DNA of 64,000 bases from Sphingomonas sp. OV641 (GCF_900109205.1 NZ_FNZB01000001.1:744001-808000); one strand, 5' to 3'; counted from the stretch's first letter, positions 17,941-29,715 are shown. Made by a program: numbers and translations. Notes: a model not told the origin generated them from the letters alone.

Positions 17941-20900
17941 TCAGAACTTGAAGCGCGCACCCAGGCGGATGAAATACAGCGACGGACGAATTTCCGCGAC
18001 GCTGTCGTTGGCAGGGCGTGCCTGCGTGTAGAGGTACTGCGCGCACGGGTTGGTTGCCGACGGCACGCAAGAGACGCGAACCACGTCCTCCAGGTATGGG
18101 AAGACCGCCTGGCGGAAGCCACCCCAGTTCTTGTTGAGCAGGTTCGGCACGTTCTGGATGTCGGCGAACACCGACAGCTTCGAATTGCCGAGGAAGGTCG
18201 GAACCTCCTGCTCCAGGTGGAGATCGATGCGGGTGTAGGCGCGCGAGCGAGCCACGTTGCGCGGTGCGATCTTGCCGCGATAGTTCTTCAGCACCGACCC
18301 TTCGATGATCTGCTCGACCTGCGCCTGCGTCTCGGGGGTGTCGTAGGTCACGAGCGCATCGCTGCCCGACGTCGGCACGTAGAACAGGAAGCGGTCGTCA
18401 CGACCGGTCAGGCCGAAGACCGAGCTGCGCGTCGTGCTGCCGGCGTCTTCCATCGTGTAGCTGTACGGACGGCCCGCCTGGGTTTCGCCGAACAGCTGAA
18501 CAATGGTGCGGGCGTCGCCGAACAGGGCGCGATCGAAACCGACGCCATACTTGAACGACCACGCCACCTGATCATTCGACGTGCCATAGGCTGCGCGATC
18601 GCCAAGGAACGCGCCGTTCGCGTAGTTCGAGCCCGCGGTCGACGACGTCGCCGGGGTCTCGTCCTTCACGTCCTGCAGCGAGTAGGCGAAGTTCAGCATC
18701 AGGCCGAAGTCGAACGTCTTGTCGACGCGGACCACACCGACGTGGCTGCGGCCACGATCACCGTTACGCAGGACGATATCGGTGTTGGTGTTCGTGCCGA
18801 CCAGCGGGCCGAAGCGCGGACGACCATCCGGCAGAACGCCGATCTGGACCGAGCGATAATCGACGAACTGGAGCGAGTCCTTGGTGCGGCTGAAGTAATA
18901 GTCCGCACCGAAACGCCAGCCACCGCCGAGGAGGTCGCGCGGAGTCCAGTCGGCCGACAGGGTCGCCTTGTACACCGACGGAATGTTGAAGTCGCGATCC
19001 AGCGCGTTGATGTTCGCCGTCGGGTTGGCGCCCGTATTCGGGATCAGCGCCTGCAGCTGGGCCGGGATGCTGTTGCCCGACACATTGTTGAGGATCGCGG
19101 CACCCGTCGCCGCGTCGAGGACGGCGCCGTTCACGGTGAACCCGGTCGGGTTCGCCGCCGTTACCGGCACGCGCTGGATGTTGACCGAGTTGATGCCAAC
19201 CCCGCCGCGACCCGCACCGGCATTCGAGTAGCTGTTGGACAGGTACACGTCCGGCGTACCGCCGCCGAAGATGCCGAAGCCACCGCGCAGCTTCACATCG
19301 TCGATCGGTTCCCAGTTCACGCCGATGCGCGGCTGGAACAGGCCAAGGCCCTTGAAGTTCTTGGTGTTCGGGAAGCCGTAGCGGTCCTGGAAGCCCTGGT
19401 TGAACGGAATGTCGTTCGCACTGTCGAACAGGTCGTAGCGCATGCCGAGCGAAACGTTCAGGCGATCGGTGATCTGCCAGTCGTCCTGGATACCAAAGGC
19501 ATACTGACGATATTTGAAGTCAGCAGCCGCATCGTTGACGTTGCCCGAAGCCGGACGCTGGAACGTCACCGAATTCGCACGGCGGGCCTGGAAGTCGGCC
19601 AGCGAGTCGAAGTAATAGTTGCCGGTGGTGTTCTGCAGGAACAGGTTGAAGACGCGGATTTCGTCATACTGACCGAAAACCTTCAAGTCATGCCCGTTCA
19701 TGTTCAGGCGCGCGAGAACCGAGCCCGAATAGGTGTCGGTGTAGAACTCGTTCGACTGACGCGAGCTGTCCGGACCGAAGAACAGGGTCGGCTGGGTAGC
19801 GCCGCCGCCTGTCGGTGCCGTGCACTGGTTCAGCGTGCCACGCGACGTGGCGTCGGTGCAGACGCCGAACTGAGCGAACTGGTTGCCGTTGAGCGAAAGC
19901 GCGCCGCGCTCGTAGCTCTTGTAGAGGAAGCGAGCTTCGGTCGAGAAGACTTCGGTCCACTGCGAGTTCAGCTGCGCGATGCCCGCACGCAGCAGCTCGG
20001 TAGCCTTGTAGGCGTTCGACGACAGGCCATACTGCGGATTCGACGAGCTGGTGCCGCTGTTCTGCAGGAAGTTCGCTTCGTCGTAGGCGTTGATGTAGCT
20101 CAGCGACAGGCGATGATCGTCATTGATGTTCCAGGTGATCTTGCCGACGATCTTCTCGTCCTTCTCGGTCGAGGTCAGCAGCGTGCCACCGGCGTCGAAG
20201 CCGTAGACCGAATCGGCGGTGCCGACGACGGTATCGATCAGGCCCTGGGTCAGGCCGGGAACCTGGCTCGGGGTCGGCGAGAGCGGGTTGCCCTCGGTGT
20301 TCTTTTCGGCCGAGACCATGAAGAACAGCTTGTCCTTGATGATCGGGCCCGACAGCGTCGCACCATAGGTCTCGCTCTTGAAGTCGAGGTTGGTGTCGAT
20401 GTTGCGACCGATCCGCTCGCCGGTCAGACCATCGGTGTTCTGGCTGTAGAAGGCGTTGCCGTGGAACTCGTTCGTGCCGGTCGTCAGGATCGCGTCGATC
20501 GCGCCGCCGAGGAAGTTGCCCTGGCGCACGTCATAAGGCGCGACCGAGGTGCTGAACTGGCCGACCGAGTCGAGCGGCACTGGGCCACGGCGGGTGGGGT
20601 TCGCGTCCGGGTTCAGGCCGAAGTTGTCGGATACGACCACGCCGTCGATCGAGAAGCGATTGTAGCGCGGGTTGATGCCGGCGAACGAGATCGAGCGGCC
20701 GCCGCTGGCGGTTTCCTCGAAGCGGGCGAACGGATCGCGGCGCGCGAGGTCGCGAATGTCGCGGTTGATCGAGGCGACACGACCGATCTCGCGCTGGGTC
20801 AGAACCGTCTGCGGACCGTCCGAAGTGACGCCGGCGCGCGACAGAGCCGAGGCGGTGACGACGATATCGCCGCCCTCCTGGCCCTCGGCCGCGGCGAGTT

Positions 20901-21216
20901 CGACGGTCACGTCATAGGGCTGGCCAACAACGGTGTAGACGTCGGTGACGGTCTTGCTGCCCTCAGCGCTGGTCACTTCGACGGTGTAGGGGCCGCCGGG
21001 GCGAAGGTTGGCGACGTTGAACGCGCCGTTGGCGTTCGTCGTGGCGGTGGAACGGCTGTTCGTGCCGGTATCGATCACGGCGATCGAGGCACCGGCAACC
21101 GGCGCACCATTATTCGTCACCGCACCACGAATGGAGGAGGTGGTTTCCTGTGCCATCGCGCCAGCCGGCGCGATGAGCGCGACCGCAGCCACGCCCAAAA
21201 ACAGGTTATGTCGCAT
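17941..21216 (-). CDS. Oar-like TonB-dependent receptor with carboxypeptidase-regulatory N-domain
   Basis: This 1091-aa outer-membrane receptor starts with a signal peptide (MRHNLFLGVAAVALIAPAGA, cleaved near AMA-QE) and a CarboxypepD_reg-like beta-sandwich (SSIRGAVTNNGAPVAGASIAV). The plug domain follows and includes GGRSISFAGINPRYNRFSID and VRQGNFLGGAIDAILTTGT, typical of Oar-type receptors. The C-terminus RLGARFKF ends in Phe, as outer-membrane barrels do. Oar receptors are implicated in protein or peptide signal traffic in Myxococcus; the ligand here is unknown. The gene has a good ribosome site (AAGGGGAAAG) and its own terminator. Confidence 0.88.
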   Translation of the reverse strand: MRHNLFLGVAAVALIAPAGAMAQETTSSIRGAVTNNGAPVAGASIAVIDTGTNSRSTATTNANGAFNVANLRPGGPYTVEVTSAEGSKTVTDVYTVVGQPYDVTVELAAAEGQEGGDIVVTASALSRAGVTSDGPQTVLTQREIGRVASINRDIRDLARRDPFARFEETASGGRSISFAGINPRYNRFSIDGVVVSDNFGLNPDANPTRRGPVPLDSVGQFSTSVAPYDVRQGNFLGGAIDAILTTGTNEFHGNAFYSQNTDGLTGERIGRNIDTNLDFKSETYGATLSGPIIKDKLFFMVSAEKNTEGNPLSPTPSQVPGLTQGLIDTVVGTADSVYGFDAGGTLLTSTEKDEKIVGKITWNINDDHRLSLSYINAYDEANFLQNSGTSSSNPQYGLSSNAYKATELLRAGIAQLNSQWTEVFSTEARFLYKSYERGALSLNGNQFAQFGVCTDATSRGTLNQCTAPTGGGATQPTLFFGPDSSRQSNEFYTDTYSGSVLARLNMNGHDLKVFGQYDEIRVFNLFLQNTTGNYYFDSLADFQARRANSVTFQRPASGNVNDAAADFKYRQYAFGIQDDWQITDRLNVSLGMRYDLFDSANDIPFNQGFQDRYGFPNTKNFKGLGLFQPRIGVNWEPIDDVKLRGGFGIFGGGTPDVYLSNSYSNAGAGRGGVGINSVNIQRVPVTAANPTGFTVNGAVLDAATGAAILNNVSGNSIPAQLQALIPNTGANPTANINALDRDFNIPSVYKATLSADWTPRDLLGGGWRFGADYYFSRTKDSLQFVDYRSVQIGVLPDGRPRFGPLVGTNTNTDIVLRNGDRGRSHVGVVRVDKTFDFGLMLNFAYSLQDVKDETPATSSTAGSNYANGAFLGDRAAYGTSNDQVAWSFKYGVGFDRALFGDARTIVQLFGETQAGRPYSYTMEDAGSTTRSSVFGLTGRDDRFLFYVPTSGSDALVTYDTPETQAQVEQIIEGSVLKNYRGKIAPRNVARSRAYTRIDLHLEQEVPTFLGNSKLSVFADIQNVPNLLNKNWGGFRQAVFPYLEDVVRVSCVPSATNPCAQYLYTQARPANDSVAEIRPSLYFIRLGARFKF

Positions 21217-21391
21217 CTACTTTCCCCTTGAGCGAACGCCGCTGTGTTACGTCCGGTCCTGAACCGTTCGGCGAACCTTCTGGCGCGCCGTTGCGCCCCT
21301 AATATTTCTCTTCGGTTACATGCGAAGTGGGATTCGGCACGGAACCGGATTCGATCATGCTGCGTTGCAAAAAGGCGACAGGTGCGTTTTC

Positions 21392-23527
<2,136 letters not shown>

Positions 23528-23583
23528 TTAGGCGAGGGGAGGCGCGCCGCCAAGCCGGCGCACCCGTCGCTGAGCCAACGCAA

Positions 23584-23608
23584 AAGGCCGGAGCGATGCC
23601 CCGGCCTT
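23584..23608 (-). terminator. Rho-independent terminator of APC permease
   Basis: An 8-bp stem (AAGGCCGG with CCGGCCTT, 9-nt loop) is followed on the minus strand by TTTT, 26 bp after the permease stop codon and upstream of ligA. Confidence 0.72.
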
Positions 23609-23633
23609 CGTTTGTTGCGTCAACCCTTGAAGG

Positions 23634-25211
23634 TCAGTGTGTACCGGGCACCGACGGGTCGATGGTGTGAACCGACTCGCCCTCGTGCACCTCGACCAGG
23701 CCCCGGCCGAGGTGCGAGGCGCGGTAGCTATAGCCATAATAGATGACGAGGCCGACAGCGCCCCAGATCGGGAGCACGAGCATCGCATCCAACGGCAGGT
23801 TGAAGAACAGGAAGACGCAGCCAACGATCGTCAGCGGGCCGACCAGCCACAGCACAGGAGTGCGAAAGCTGCGCTGGCGGTTCGCTTCGGTCCGGCGCAG
23901 GATCATCACCGCGAAGGCGACCATCATGAATGCGTACAGCGTGCCCGCGTTCGCGATGTCCGCCAGCTTGCCCACCGGCAGGAACGCGGCTGCGAATGCC
24001 ACGGCTGCGCCGGTGATTGCGGTAACGATATACGGCGTCTTCCACTTCGGGTGCACCGCAGACAGCGCCTCCGGCAAGAGACCGTCACGGCTCATCACGA
24101 AGAAGATGCGGGTCTGGCCGAACATCAGGATCAGGATGACCGACGGCAACGCGAGGAACGCAGCGATGCCCAGCATGTTGCCGACGCCTGACCAGCCGAT
24201 CTGTCGAAGGACATGGGCGAGGGCTTCGTTCGAACATACAAGCGGCAATTCGTTCGCGGCATAGGTCGCGCACTGCCGGGCAAGTTCCTCAGAGCCGGCC
24301 GGGAACGGCACGCCGTTCGGCCCCATGATCGGCTGACCACCGACGGTGCCAATCGCACCCGCGGCGACCAGAATGTAGAATACGGTGCAGAACAGCAGCG
24401 ATCCGACAAGGCCGATCGGCACGTTACGTTGCGGGTTCTTGGTCTCCTCTGCGGCGGTGGAAACCGCGTCAAAGCCGACATAGGCGAAGAAGATCGTCGC
24501 GGCCGCGCCGACCGCGCCAACGCCGGTGCCAAAGCCACCGAACACGCCGGCGGGCAGGAAGGGATTGAACCTATCGGTGCTGAAGGCATCAGACGGCAAG
24601 GTCAGGACGATGAACGCCGTCAGAGCGGTGACCTTGATCGCGACGAGGATCGCATTGACCCGCGCGCTTTCGGTGGTGCCCACCATCAGCAGCCACGTGA
24701 TCAGCAGCGAGATGACAACGGCAGGGAGATTGATGAAGCCGCCTTCGACGCCGCCAAGTGCGAGCGGGGCGCCGGACAGCCATGGCGGCAGATATATGCC
24801 AAGGAACTCGTTGAGGATCGTTCCGGTGAAATATCCGGACCAGCCGACCGAGACTGCGCTGGCCGCCACGGCATATTCAAGGATCAACGCCCACCCGACG
24901 GTCCACCCGATCACTTCGCCCATGGTGGCGTAGCTGTAGGTATAAGCGGAGCCGGCGACCGGTATCATTGCGGCGATTTCAGCGTAGCACAGCGCGGCCA
25001 CGATGCAGATCGCCCCCGCGATGGCAAAAGCCAGCATAAGACCGGGGCCGGCCTTTTGTGCGCCCGCCGAGGTCAGCACGAAAATTCCCGTGCCGATGAC
25101 GCAGCCGATGCCGAACAAGGTGAGCTGGAACCAGCCCAAGGTTCGATGAAGCGATTTCTTCTCGGCAGTCGCCAAGATGGCGTCGAGCGGTTTTACTCGG
25201 CCAAAGATCAT
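23634..25211 (-). CDS. APC-superfamily amino acid permease
   Basis: This inner-membrane amino-acid transporter of the cationic amino acid/YfnA-type APC group has about 12-14 transmembrane segments over 525 aa. The N-terminus AILATAEKKSLHRTLGWFQL is a conserved cytoplasmic lead, followed by the substrate-site glycine motif GIGCVIGTGIFVL on TM1 and the conserved FFAYVGFDAVSTAAEETKNP on TM6-7. ATG 25211 is chosen since the family begins there; a start at 25229 would add six residues. The substrate cannot be read from sequence. A terminator lies directly downstream. Confidence 0.88.
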   Translation of the reverse strand: MIFGRVKPLDAILATAEKKSLHRTLGWFQLTLFGIGCVIGTGIFVLTSAGAQKAGPGLMLAFAIAGAICIVAALCYAEIAAMIPVAGSAYTYSYATMGEVIGWTVGWALILEYAVAASAVSVGWSGYFTGTILNEFLGIYLPPWLSGAPLALGGVEGGFINLPAVVISLLITWLLMVGTTESARVNAILVAIKVTALTAFIVLTLPSDAFSTDRFNPFLPAGVFGGFGTGVGAVGAAATIFFAYVGFDAVSTAAEETKNPQRNVPIGLVGSLLFCTVFYILVAAGAIGTVGGQPIMGPNGVPFPAGSEELARQCATYAANELPLVCSNEALAHVLRQIGWSGVGNMLGIAAFLALPSVILILMFGQTRIFFVMSRDGLLPEALSAVHPKWKTPYIVTAITGAAVAFAAAFLPVGKLADIANAGTLYAFMMVAFAVMILRRTEANRQRSFRTPVLWLVGPLTIVGCVFLFFNLPLDAMLVLPIWGAVGLVIYYGYSYRASHLGRGLVEVHEGESVHTIDPSVPGTH

Positions 25212-25336
25212 GCGGCCCTTTTCCCCCACGAGGCGCGGCCTTGCCGACCGCCCATTATTGAATCGCGTGAAAGTAGCGGGAGATCGGTCAGGCGCAATCC
25301 CTCACCGCATCGCCGCGCCAGATCGTGTCCGCGATG

Positions 25337-25729
25337 TCACTTTCGACTGTCGTTTTCGATCAGCATCGGCCCCAACGGGCGCCCGGCAAGGATGTGGACG
25401 TGGAGATGCGGCACTTCCTGGTGGCTGTGCGGACCGGCATTGGCGAGCAGCCGATATCCTGGTTCCACCAAGCCCATTTCCCGCGCGACATGACCGACGG
25501 CGCGGACGAACCCAGCAATTTCGGCATCGCTGGCCTTTGCCGAGAAATCATCCCAGCTGACGTAAGGGCCCTTCGGGATGACGAGGATATGCGTGGGTGA
25601 CCAAGGCGCGATGTCATGAAACGCCAGGGCGAATTCATCCTCATAAACTTTCTTCGACGGTATCTCGTCGCGCAGGATCCGAGCGAAGATGTTCTGATCG
25701 TCGTAGGGCGTGGTTGCATCGACGGGCAT
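25337..25729 (-). CDS. HIT-family nucleotide hydrolase/transferase
   Basis: This 130-aa histidine-triad protein carries the active-site motif HLHVHI near the C-terminus (PHSHQEVPHLHVHILAG), as in HinT-like phosphoramidases acting on AMP conjugates. The N-terminal FARILRDEIPSKKVYEDE segment is typical. ATG 25729 is chosen because homology starts there, 10 bp after the hisE stop; longer starts would run into hisE. Its position as last gene after hisE is common in alphaproteobacteria, but a role in histidine biosynthesis is not established. Confidence 0.9.
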   Translation of the reverse strand: MPVDATTPYDDQNIFARILRDEIPSKKVYEDEFALAFHDIAPWSPTHILVIPKGPYVSWDDFSAKASDAEIAGFVRAVGHVAREMGLVEPGYRLLANAGPHSHQEVPHLHVHILAGRPLGPMLIENDSRK

Positions 25730-25739
25730 ATGCTCTGCC

Positions 25740-26075
25740 TTATTCCGGGCGGAAGGAAAGGGGGCGTCCGGCCTTCTCGTCATGGCCTGACTGCCCTTCG
25801 CGCCGTGCGAGCTCGCGCCGGACATCATCCAGGCTCAGGTTCGCGTCGGCGAGCAGGATCAGAAGGTGGAAGATCAGGTCAGCCGCCTCCGGCACGATAT
25901 TCTGATCGTCGCCGGAACAGGCCGCGATCACCGTTTCAACGGCCTCTTCGCCGACCTTCTGTGCAATCTTGTGCCGTCCCTGGAAGAACAGGCTGGCGGT
26001 GTAGGAACGCACCGCCGGGCTGTCCTTGCGGGTACGGATCGTCGCTTCAAGACGCTCGAGAATGTCGTCGGCCAT
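25740..26075 (-). CDS. hisE: Phosphoribosyl-ATP pyrophosphatase HisE
   Basis: HisE hydrolyses phosphoribosyl-ATP to phosphoribosyl-AMP, the second step of histidine biosynthesis. The 111-aa protein shows the MazG-like fold: LEATIRTRKDSPAVRSYTASLF, KVGEEAVETVIAAC (metal-binding EExxE) and EAADLIFHLLILLAD. ATG 26075 matches the family start (MADDILERLE); upstream in-frame starts would add unrelated sequence. It is separate from HisI, which is not in this window. Confidence 0.94.
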   Translation of the reverse strand: MADDILERLEATIRTRKDSPAVRSYTASLFFQGRHKIAQKVGEEAVETVIAACSGDDQNIVPEAADLIFHLLILLADANLSLDDVRRELARREGQSGHDEKAGRPLSFRPE

Positions 26076-26106
26076 TCGCGCGAGGTGCCGCGCAGGCGCG
26101 CTAAGG

Positions 26107-26277
26107 TCAACCTTTCCGACCGCGATTGCGCAGGCTTCGCCGTGCCAGCCAGACGATGACGGCGGCAACGAGGAACAAGGCAACGTCGGACGGCTCGGGG
26201 CCGGTGCGGGGCGTGGACACGGTGGCGACGTTCGTTGCAGCGGCCTGGTTTGTTGCCGAACTTGCGAGTGTCAGCAC
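26107..26277 (-). CDS. Mini-protein with PEP-CTERM-like C-terminal sorting signal
   Basis: A 56-codon frame starting with GTG lies between hisF and hisE. After a Ser/Thr/Ala-rich N-terminus it reads GPEPSDVALFLVAAVIVWLA followed by RRSLRNRGRKG. That is a Pro-Glu-Pro motif, one membrane helix and a basic tail, the layout of PEP-CTERM exosortase signals. GGGAG lies about 10 nt before the GTG. It has no recognisable signal peptide and no mature domain. It is in the same frame as hisF, 16 codons after the hisF stop. It may be a real mini-protein, a remnant of a larger one, or a chance frame. Confidence 0.5.
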   Translation of the reverse strand: MLTLASSATNQAAATNVATVSTPRTGPEPSDVALFLVAAVIVWLARRSLRNRGRKG

Positions 26278-26325
26278 TGTCGATCGGCTCCCATCGCAGC
26301 TGGAGCCGCCGGGGCCATGCGCCGA

Positions 26326-27087
26326 TTAATGCGAGCGCACCGGCACGCCGGCTTGCGCCAGCGCATCGTGTGCCTCGGCAATCGTCGCTTCCCCGAAATG
26401 GAAGATCGAGGCCGCGAGAACGGCGGATGCATGACCTTCCGTTATGCCCCGAACCAGATCATTCAAGCTGCCCACGCCGCCGGAAGCAACCACCGGCACG
26501 CTCGTGCGGTCAGCCACCGCCCGGACAAGCTCGAGATCATAGCCGTCGCGTGTTCCGTCGCGATCCATGGAGGTGAGAAGGATCTCTCCGGCACCGAGAT
26601 CGGCCAGGCGCAAGGCATGTTCGACCGCGTCGATGCCGGTGGCGTGGCGCCCGCCGTGGGTGAACACCTCCCAGCCGCTGCCCGTCCGCCGCGCGTCGAC
26701 GCTTGCCACGCAGCATTGGCTGCCGAAGCGCTCCGCGATGTCGGCAACGACCTCCGGGCGGGTCACCGCGGCGGAGTTCACCGCCACCTTATCGGCCCCC
26801 GCGAGGAGAAGGGCGCGCGCATCATCAGCGCTCCTGACCCCGCCGCCGACTGTTAGCGGCATGAAACAGACCGCAGCGGTGCGGCGCACGACGTCCAAGA
26901 TCGTATCCCGGCCCTCATGGCTGGCCGTGATGTCCAGGAAGCACAGCTCATCCGCCCCGGCCGCGTCATAGGCGCGGGCTTGCTCCACCGGATCGCCGGC
27001 ATCGATCAGGTCGACGAAGTTCACGCCCTTGACTACGCGACCATTGGCGACGTCCAGGCAGGGGATGACCCTGGCCCGAACCGTCAT
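26326..27087 (-). CDS. hisF: Imidazole glycerol phosphate synthase, cyclase subunit HisF
   Basis: HisF uses ammonia from HisH to convert PRFAR to imidazole glycerol phosphate and AICAR. The 253-aa TIM barrel begins [20 protein letters not shown] with the first catalytic Asp in CLDV, and has the matching half-barrel repeat [16 protein letters not shown] with the second catalytic Asp upstream in SMDRDGT. ATG 27087 is the family start; upstream extensions are spurious. It forms the glutamine amidotransferase complex with the nearby HisH. Confidence 0.95.
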   Translation of the reverse strand: MTVRARVIPCLDVANGRVVKGVNFVDLIDAGDPVEQARAYDAAGADELCFLDITASHEGRDTILDVVRRTAAVCFMPLTVGGGVRSADDARALLLAGADKVAVNSAAVTRPEVVADIAERFGSQCCVASVDARRTGSGWEVFTHGGRHATGIDAVEHALRLADLGAGEILLTSMDRDGTRDGYDLELVRAVADRTSVPVVASGGVGSLNDLVRGITEGHASAVLAASIFHFGEATIAEAHDALAQAGVPVRSH

Positions 27088-27163
27088 CGGTTCTGCCCGA
27101 CATTGCAGTCGCAGCGCATCAGATGGGGCTTCTGTGCCGATATTGCTGCACGCCACGTTGACC

Positions 27164-27898
27164 TCATGCCGCAGCCGCGAGCTGGAGGGCGGCGGAAAGA
27201 TCCAGTCGGCCGTCATATAAAGCCCGACCGGTGATCACCCCTTCGATCCCGTCCACGGCGTGACGCGCCAGAATCTCGATATCGTCGATCGCCTTTACCC
27301 CGCCGCTCGCAATCACCGGAATCGCGACGGCACGCGCGAGCTCCACCGTGGCTTCGACATTGCACCCTTTGAGCAGGCCGTCGCGCCCTACGTCGGTGAA
27401 CAGGAGCGCGGCGACGCCAGCGTCTTCGAAACGGCGAGCGAGATCGGCCGCGCTGGTGGTAGAAACCTCGGCCCAGCCCTTGGTAGCGACCATGCCGTCA
27501 CGGGCGTCCACCGCAACCACGATCCCGCCTGGATGAGCGGAAGCCATGTCCCGCACAAACTGCGGGTTCTCGAGCGCGGCGGTGCCGATCACCACTCGCG
27601 ATACGCCTGCATCGAACCACGCCTTGACGCTCTCAGGCGTTCGGATGCCGCCACCCAGTTGCACCCGCCCAGGAAATCGCTCGACGATCGCGCGAACCGC
27701 TTCGCCATTGCGGCTTTCCCCGGCAAAGGCACCGTCGAGATCAACGACGTGAAGGTGCCCGGCGCCAGCCTCCGCGAACAGCATCGCCTGCGCGGCAGGA
27801 TCGTCGCCGTAGACGGTGGCGCGATCCATATCTCCTTCGGCGAGACGAACCACCTGGCCGCCCTTCAGGTCAATTGCGGGAAATACGATCAGGCTCAT
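27164..27898 (-). CDS. hisA: ProFAR isomerase HisA
   Basis: HisA performs the Amadori rearrangement of ProFAR to PRFAR in histidine biosynthesis. It is a TIM barrel of 244 aa related to His[22 protein letters not shown] at the N-terminus with the catalytic Asp in [14 protein letters not shown] mid-protein, [12 protein letters not shown] with the second Asp and [13 protein letters not shown] in the C-terminal half. ATG 27898 overlaps the hisH stop (ATGA), supporting this start and translational coupling. Confidence 0.95.
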   Translation of the reverse strand: MSLIVFPAIDLKGGQVVRLAEGDMDRATVYGDDPAAQAMLFAEAGAGHLHVVDLDGAFAGESRNGEAVRAIVERFPGRVQLGGGIRTPESVKAWFDAGVSRVVIGTAALENPQFVRDMASAHPGGIVVAVDARDGMVATKGWAEVSTTSAADLARRFEDAGVAALLFTDVGRDGLLKGCNVEATVELARAVAIPVIASGGVKAIDDIEILARHAVDGIEGVITGRALYDGRLDLSAALQLAAAA

Positions 27899-28497
27899 GG
27901 ACGCCACTTCAGAAAACGAGCGAGAAGATCGAGGCCATAGCGCTGACTTTTCTCGGGGTGAAATTGCACGCCAACAATGTTGTCCCGGCCGATCGCCGCC
28001 GTGACTGCCCCGGCATGCGACGTTTCCGCGATCACGCCATCGCCAGCATAGGCATAGCTGTGGAGGAAGTAGGCTTCACCGGCCGGGATCAACGGATGCT
28101 CGCCGCGCGGGCGAACATCGTTCCAGCCCATGTGAGGCACCTTCGCGTCGGTGCCTGCTGGATCAAGCCGGCTGACGCTGCCGGCAAACCATCCGAGGCC
28201 ACGGTGATGACCCAGTTCCTCGCCATGTTCGGCCAGAAGCTGCATCCCGACGCAAATGCCGAGAAACGGAGCGCCCTCATTCAGAACTCGCTGGCGCAAG
28301 GCGGCCTCAAGTCCATCCACCTCGCGCAGATTGGCGGCGCACGCGCCAAAGGCACCGACGCCCGGCAGGACGATGCGGTCGGCGCGACTGATGCGTTCGG
28401 GATCGGCCGTCACTGAGATGTCGGCCGCGCCGGCCGCGCGCAGAGCATTTTCGACCGAGTGCAGGTTGCCGGACTGAATATCCACCAGCGCAAGCAT
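27895..28497 (-). CDS. hisH: Imidazole glycerol phosphate synthase, glutaminase subunit HisH
   Basis: HisH hydrolyses glutamine and channels ammonia to HisF. It is a class I glutamine amidotransferase of 200 aa: the nucleophile Cys is in FLGICVGMQLLAEHGEE and the His-Glu pair in VGVQFHPEKSQRYG. The oxyanion strand shows LPGVGAF. It overlaps hisA by 4 bp and follows hisB by 46 bp on the same strand. Confidence 0.95.
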   Translation of the reverse strand: MLALVDIQSGNLHSVENALRAAGAADISVTADPERISRADRIVLPGVGAFGACAANLREVDGLEAALRQRVLNEGAPFLGICVGMQLLAEHGEELGHHRGLGWFAGSVSRLDPAGTDAKVPHMGWNDVRPRGEHPLIPAGEAYFLHSYAYAGDGVIAETSHAGAVTAAIGRDNIVGVQFHPEKSQRYGLDLLARFLKWRP

Positions 28498-28543
28498 CAG
28501 CGCACCCGTGATCGGGCAACCGGGCGATCAGTGGGGCGGACGC

Positions 28544-29131
28544 TCACAAAACCCCCTTGGTAGAGGGGATGGAGTCGGCCTTGCGCGGATCGATCTCGAT
28601 CGCCTGGCGCAGCGCCCGGGCAAGCCCCTTGAACGCGCTTTCGGCGATGTGGTGGTTGTTTTCACCGTGCAGCGTCTCGACGTGCAGCGTGATGCCGGCG
28701 GCCTGCGCGAAGCTGTGAAACCAGTGTTTGAACAGCTCGGTATCCATCTCGCCGAGCCGCTTCTGGCTGAAATCCGTCTTCCACACGAGCCATGGGCGGC
28801 CGGAGATATCGAGCGCGACTCGCGTAAGGGTCTCATCCATCGGAGAAAGCGCATCGCCGTAGCGCCGAATGCCGCGCTTATCGCCAAGCGCGCGGGCGAG
28901 CGCCTCGCCTATGGCAATGCCGGTGTCCTCCACGGTATGATGCTGATCGATGTGCAGATCGCCCTGGGTTTCCACGTCGAGATCGATCAGGGAATGGCGC
29001 GACAGTTGCTCGAGCATATGGTCGAAAAAGCCGACCCCCGTCGAGATGCGGTAGGTGCCGGTGCCGTCGAGATTGACGGTGACCGCAATCTTGGTTTCGC
29101 TGGTGTCGCGGCGGATCGTGGCGGTGCGCAT
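28544..29131 (-). CDS. hisB: Imidazoleglycerol-phosphate dehydratase HisB
   Basis: HisB removes water from imidazole glycerol phosphate to give imidazole acetol phosphate. The 195-aa monofunctional enzyme carries the two-fold repeated metal-binding motifs [21 protein letters not shown] and [20 protein letters not shown] with their HHxxE cores. ATG 29131 ([15 protein letters not shown]) is the family start. No HisB phosphatase domain is fused. It is the first gene of the cluster here and is divergent from sspB. Confidence 0.95.
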   Translation of the reverse strand: MRTATIRRDTSETKIAVTVNLDGTGTYRISTGVGFFDHMLEQLSRHSLIDLDVETQGDLHIDQHHTVEDTGIAIGEALARALGDKRGIRRYGDALSPMDETLTRVALDISGRPWLVWKTDFSQKRLGEMDTELFKHWFHSFAQAAGITLHVETLHGENNHHIAESAFKGLARALRQAIEIDPRKADSIPSTKGVL

Positions 29132-29203
29132 TGAGCGCACATAGCGGGGCCTGTGCGTCATGCAATCTTGACCAGCCGTTTGCGACCGTTACCCATGGCG
29201 AGA

Positions 29204-29686
29204 ATGGACGACCAAGCACCAGACAGCCTGATTCCGTATGATGAAATCGTACAGGAGGCACTGCGCGCCGTGGTGGCGCGCGTGCTTGGCTCCGTGGCCA
29301 CCGGCGGCGGTTTGCCGGGCGAGCATCACTTCTACATAACGTTCAAAACCCAGGCCGCAGGAGTCGATATCCCGCAGCGACTGATCGAGCGTTTCCCGGA
29401 CGAGATGACGATCGTTCTCCAGAACCGCTTCTGGGATCTGATGGTCGACAGCGAGCGGTTTTCGGTTGGCCTCAGTTTCAACCAGGTGCCTTCGAAGCTG
29501 GTGATCCCCTATTCCGCGATCACTGGCTTCCACGATCCGGCGGTGAACTTCGAGCTGCGGTTCCAGGCACAGGAAGGTCCGGGTGACGGCCCCGAACCGC
29601 ACGATCCGGCAGAGAATGACGGGCCGCCGTCCTCCAGCGAGGATGGTTCGAACGTCGTCAGCGTGGATTTCAAGCGCAAGAAGTAA
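29204..29686 (+). CDS. sspB: SspB-like ClpXP adaptor (stringent starvation protein B family)
   Basis: SspB tethers ssrA-tagged and other substrates to ClpXP. This 160-aa protein matches the alphaproteobacterial SspB-alpha type: LIPYDEIVQEALRAVVARVL, EHHFYITFKTQAAGVDIPQ and IVLQNRFWDLMVDSERFSV. An acidic, disordered linker (about residues 115-145) leads to the C-terminal VVSVDFKRKK, the ClpX-binding tail. ATG 29204 gives the MDDQAPDSLIPYDEIVQ start; ATG 29195, nine bases upstream, is also possible. Confidence 0.88.
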   Translation: MDDQAPDSLIPYDEIVQEALRAVVARVLGSVATGGGLPGEHHFYITFKTQAAGVDIPQRLIERFPDEMTIVLQNRFWDLMVDSERFSVGLSFNQVPSKLVIPYSAITGFHDPAVNFELRFQAQEGPGDGPEPHDPAENDGPPSSSEDGSNVVSVDFKRKK

Positions 29687-29691
29687 GCAGC

Positions 29692-29715
29692 GGCCCGGCC
29701 ACGCGATGCCGGGCC
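29692..29715 (+). terminator. GC-rich hairpin after sspB
   Basis: An 8-bp perfect stem (GGCCCGGC with GCCGGGCC, 8-nt loop) lies directly after the sspB stop codon. There is no U-tract, so it may be a weak terminator or an mRNA-stabilising hairpin. Confidence 0.45.

Noticed and set aside
17926..21231. A 1101-codon open frame on the plus strand opposite the Oar-like receptor
   Set aside because: Its sequence is Arg/Ala/Val/Gly-rich antisense of a clear receptor gene in GC-rich DNA, with no recognisable motif; it is a mirror frame.
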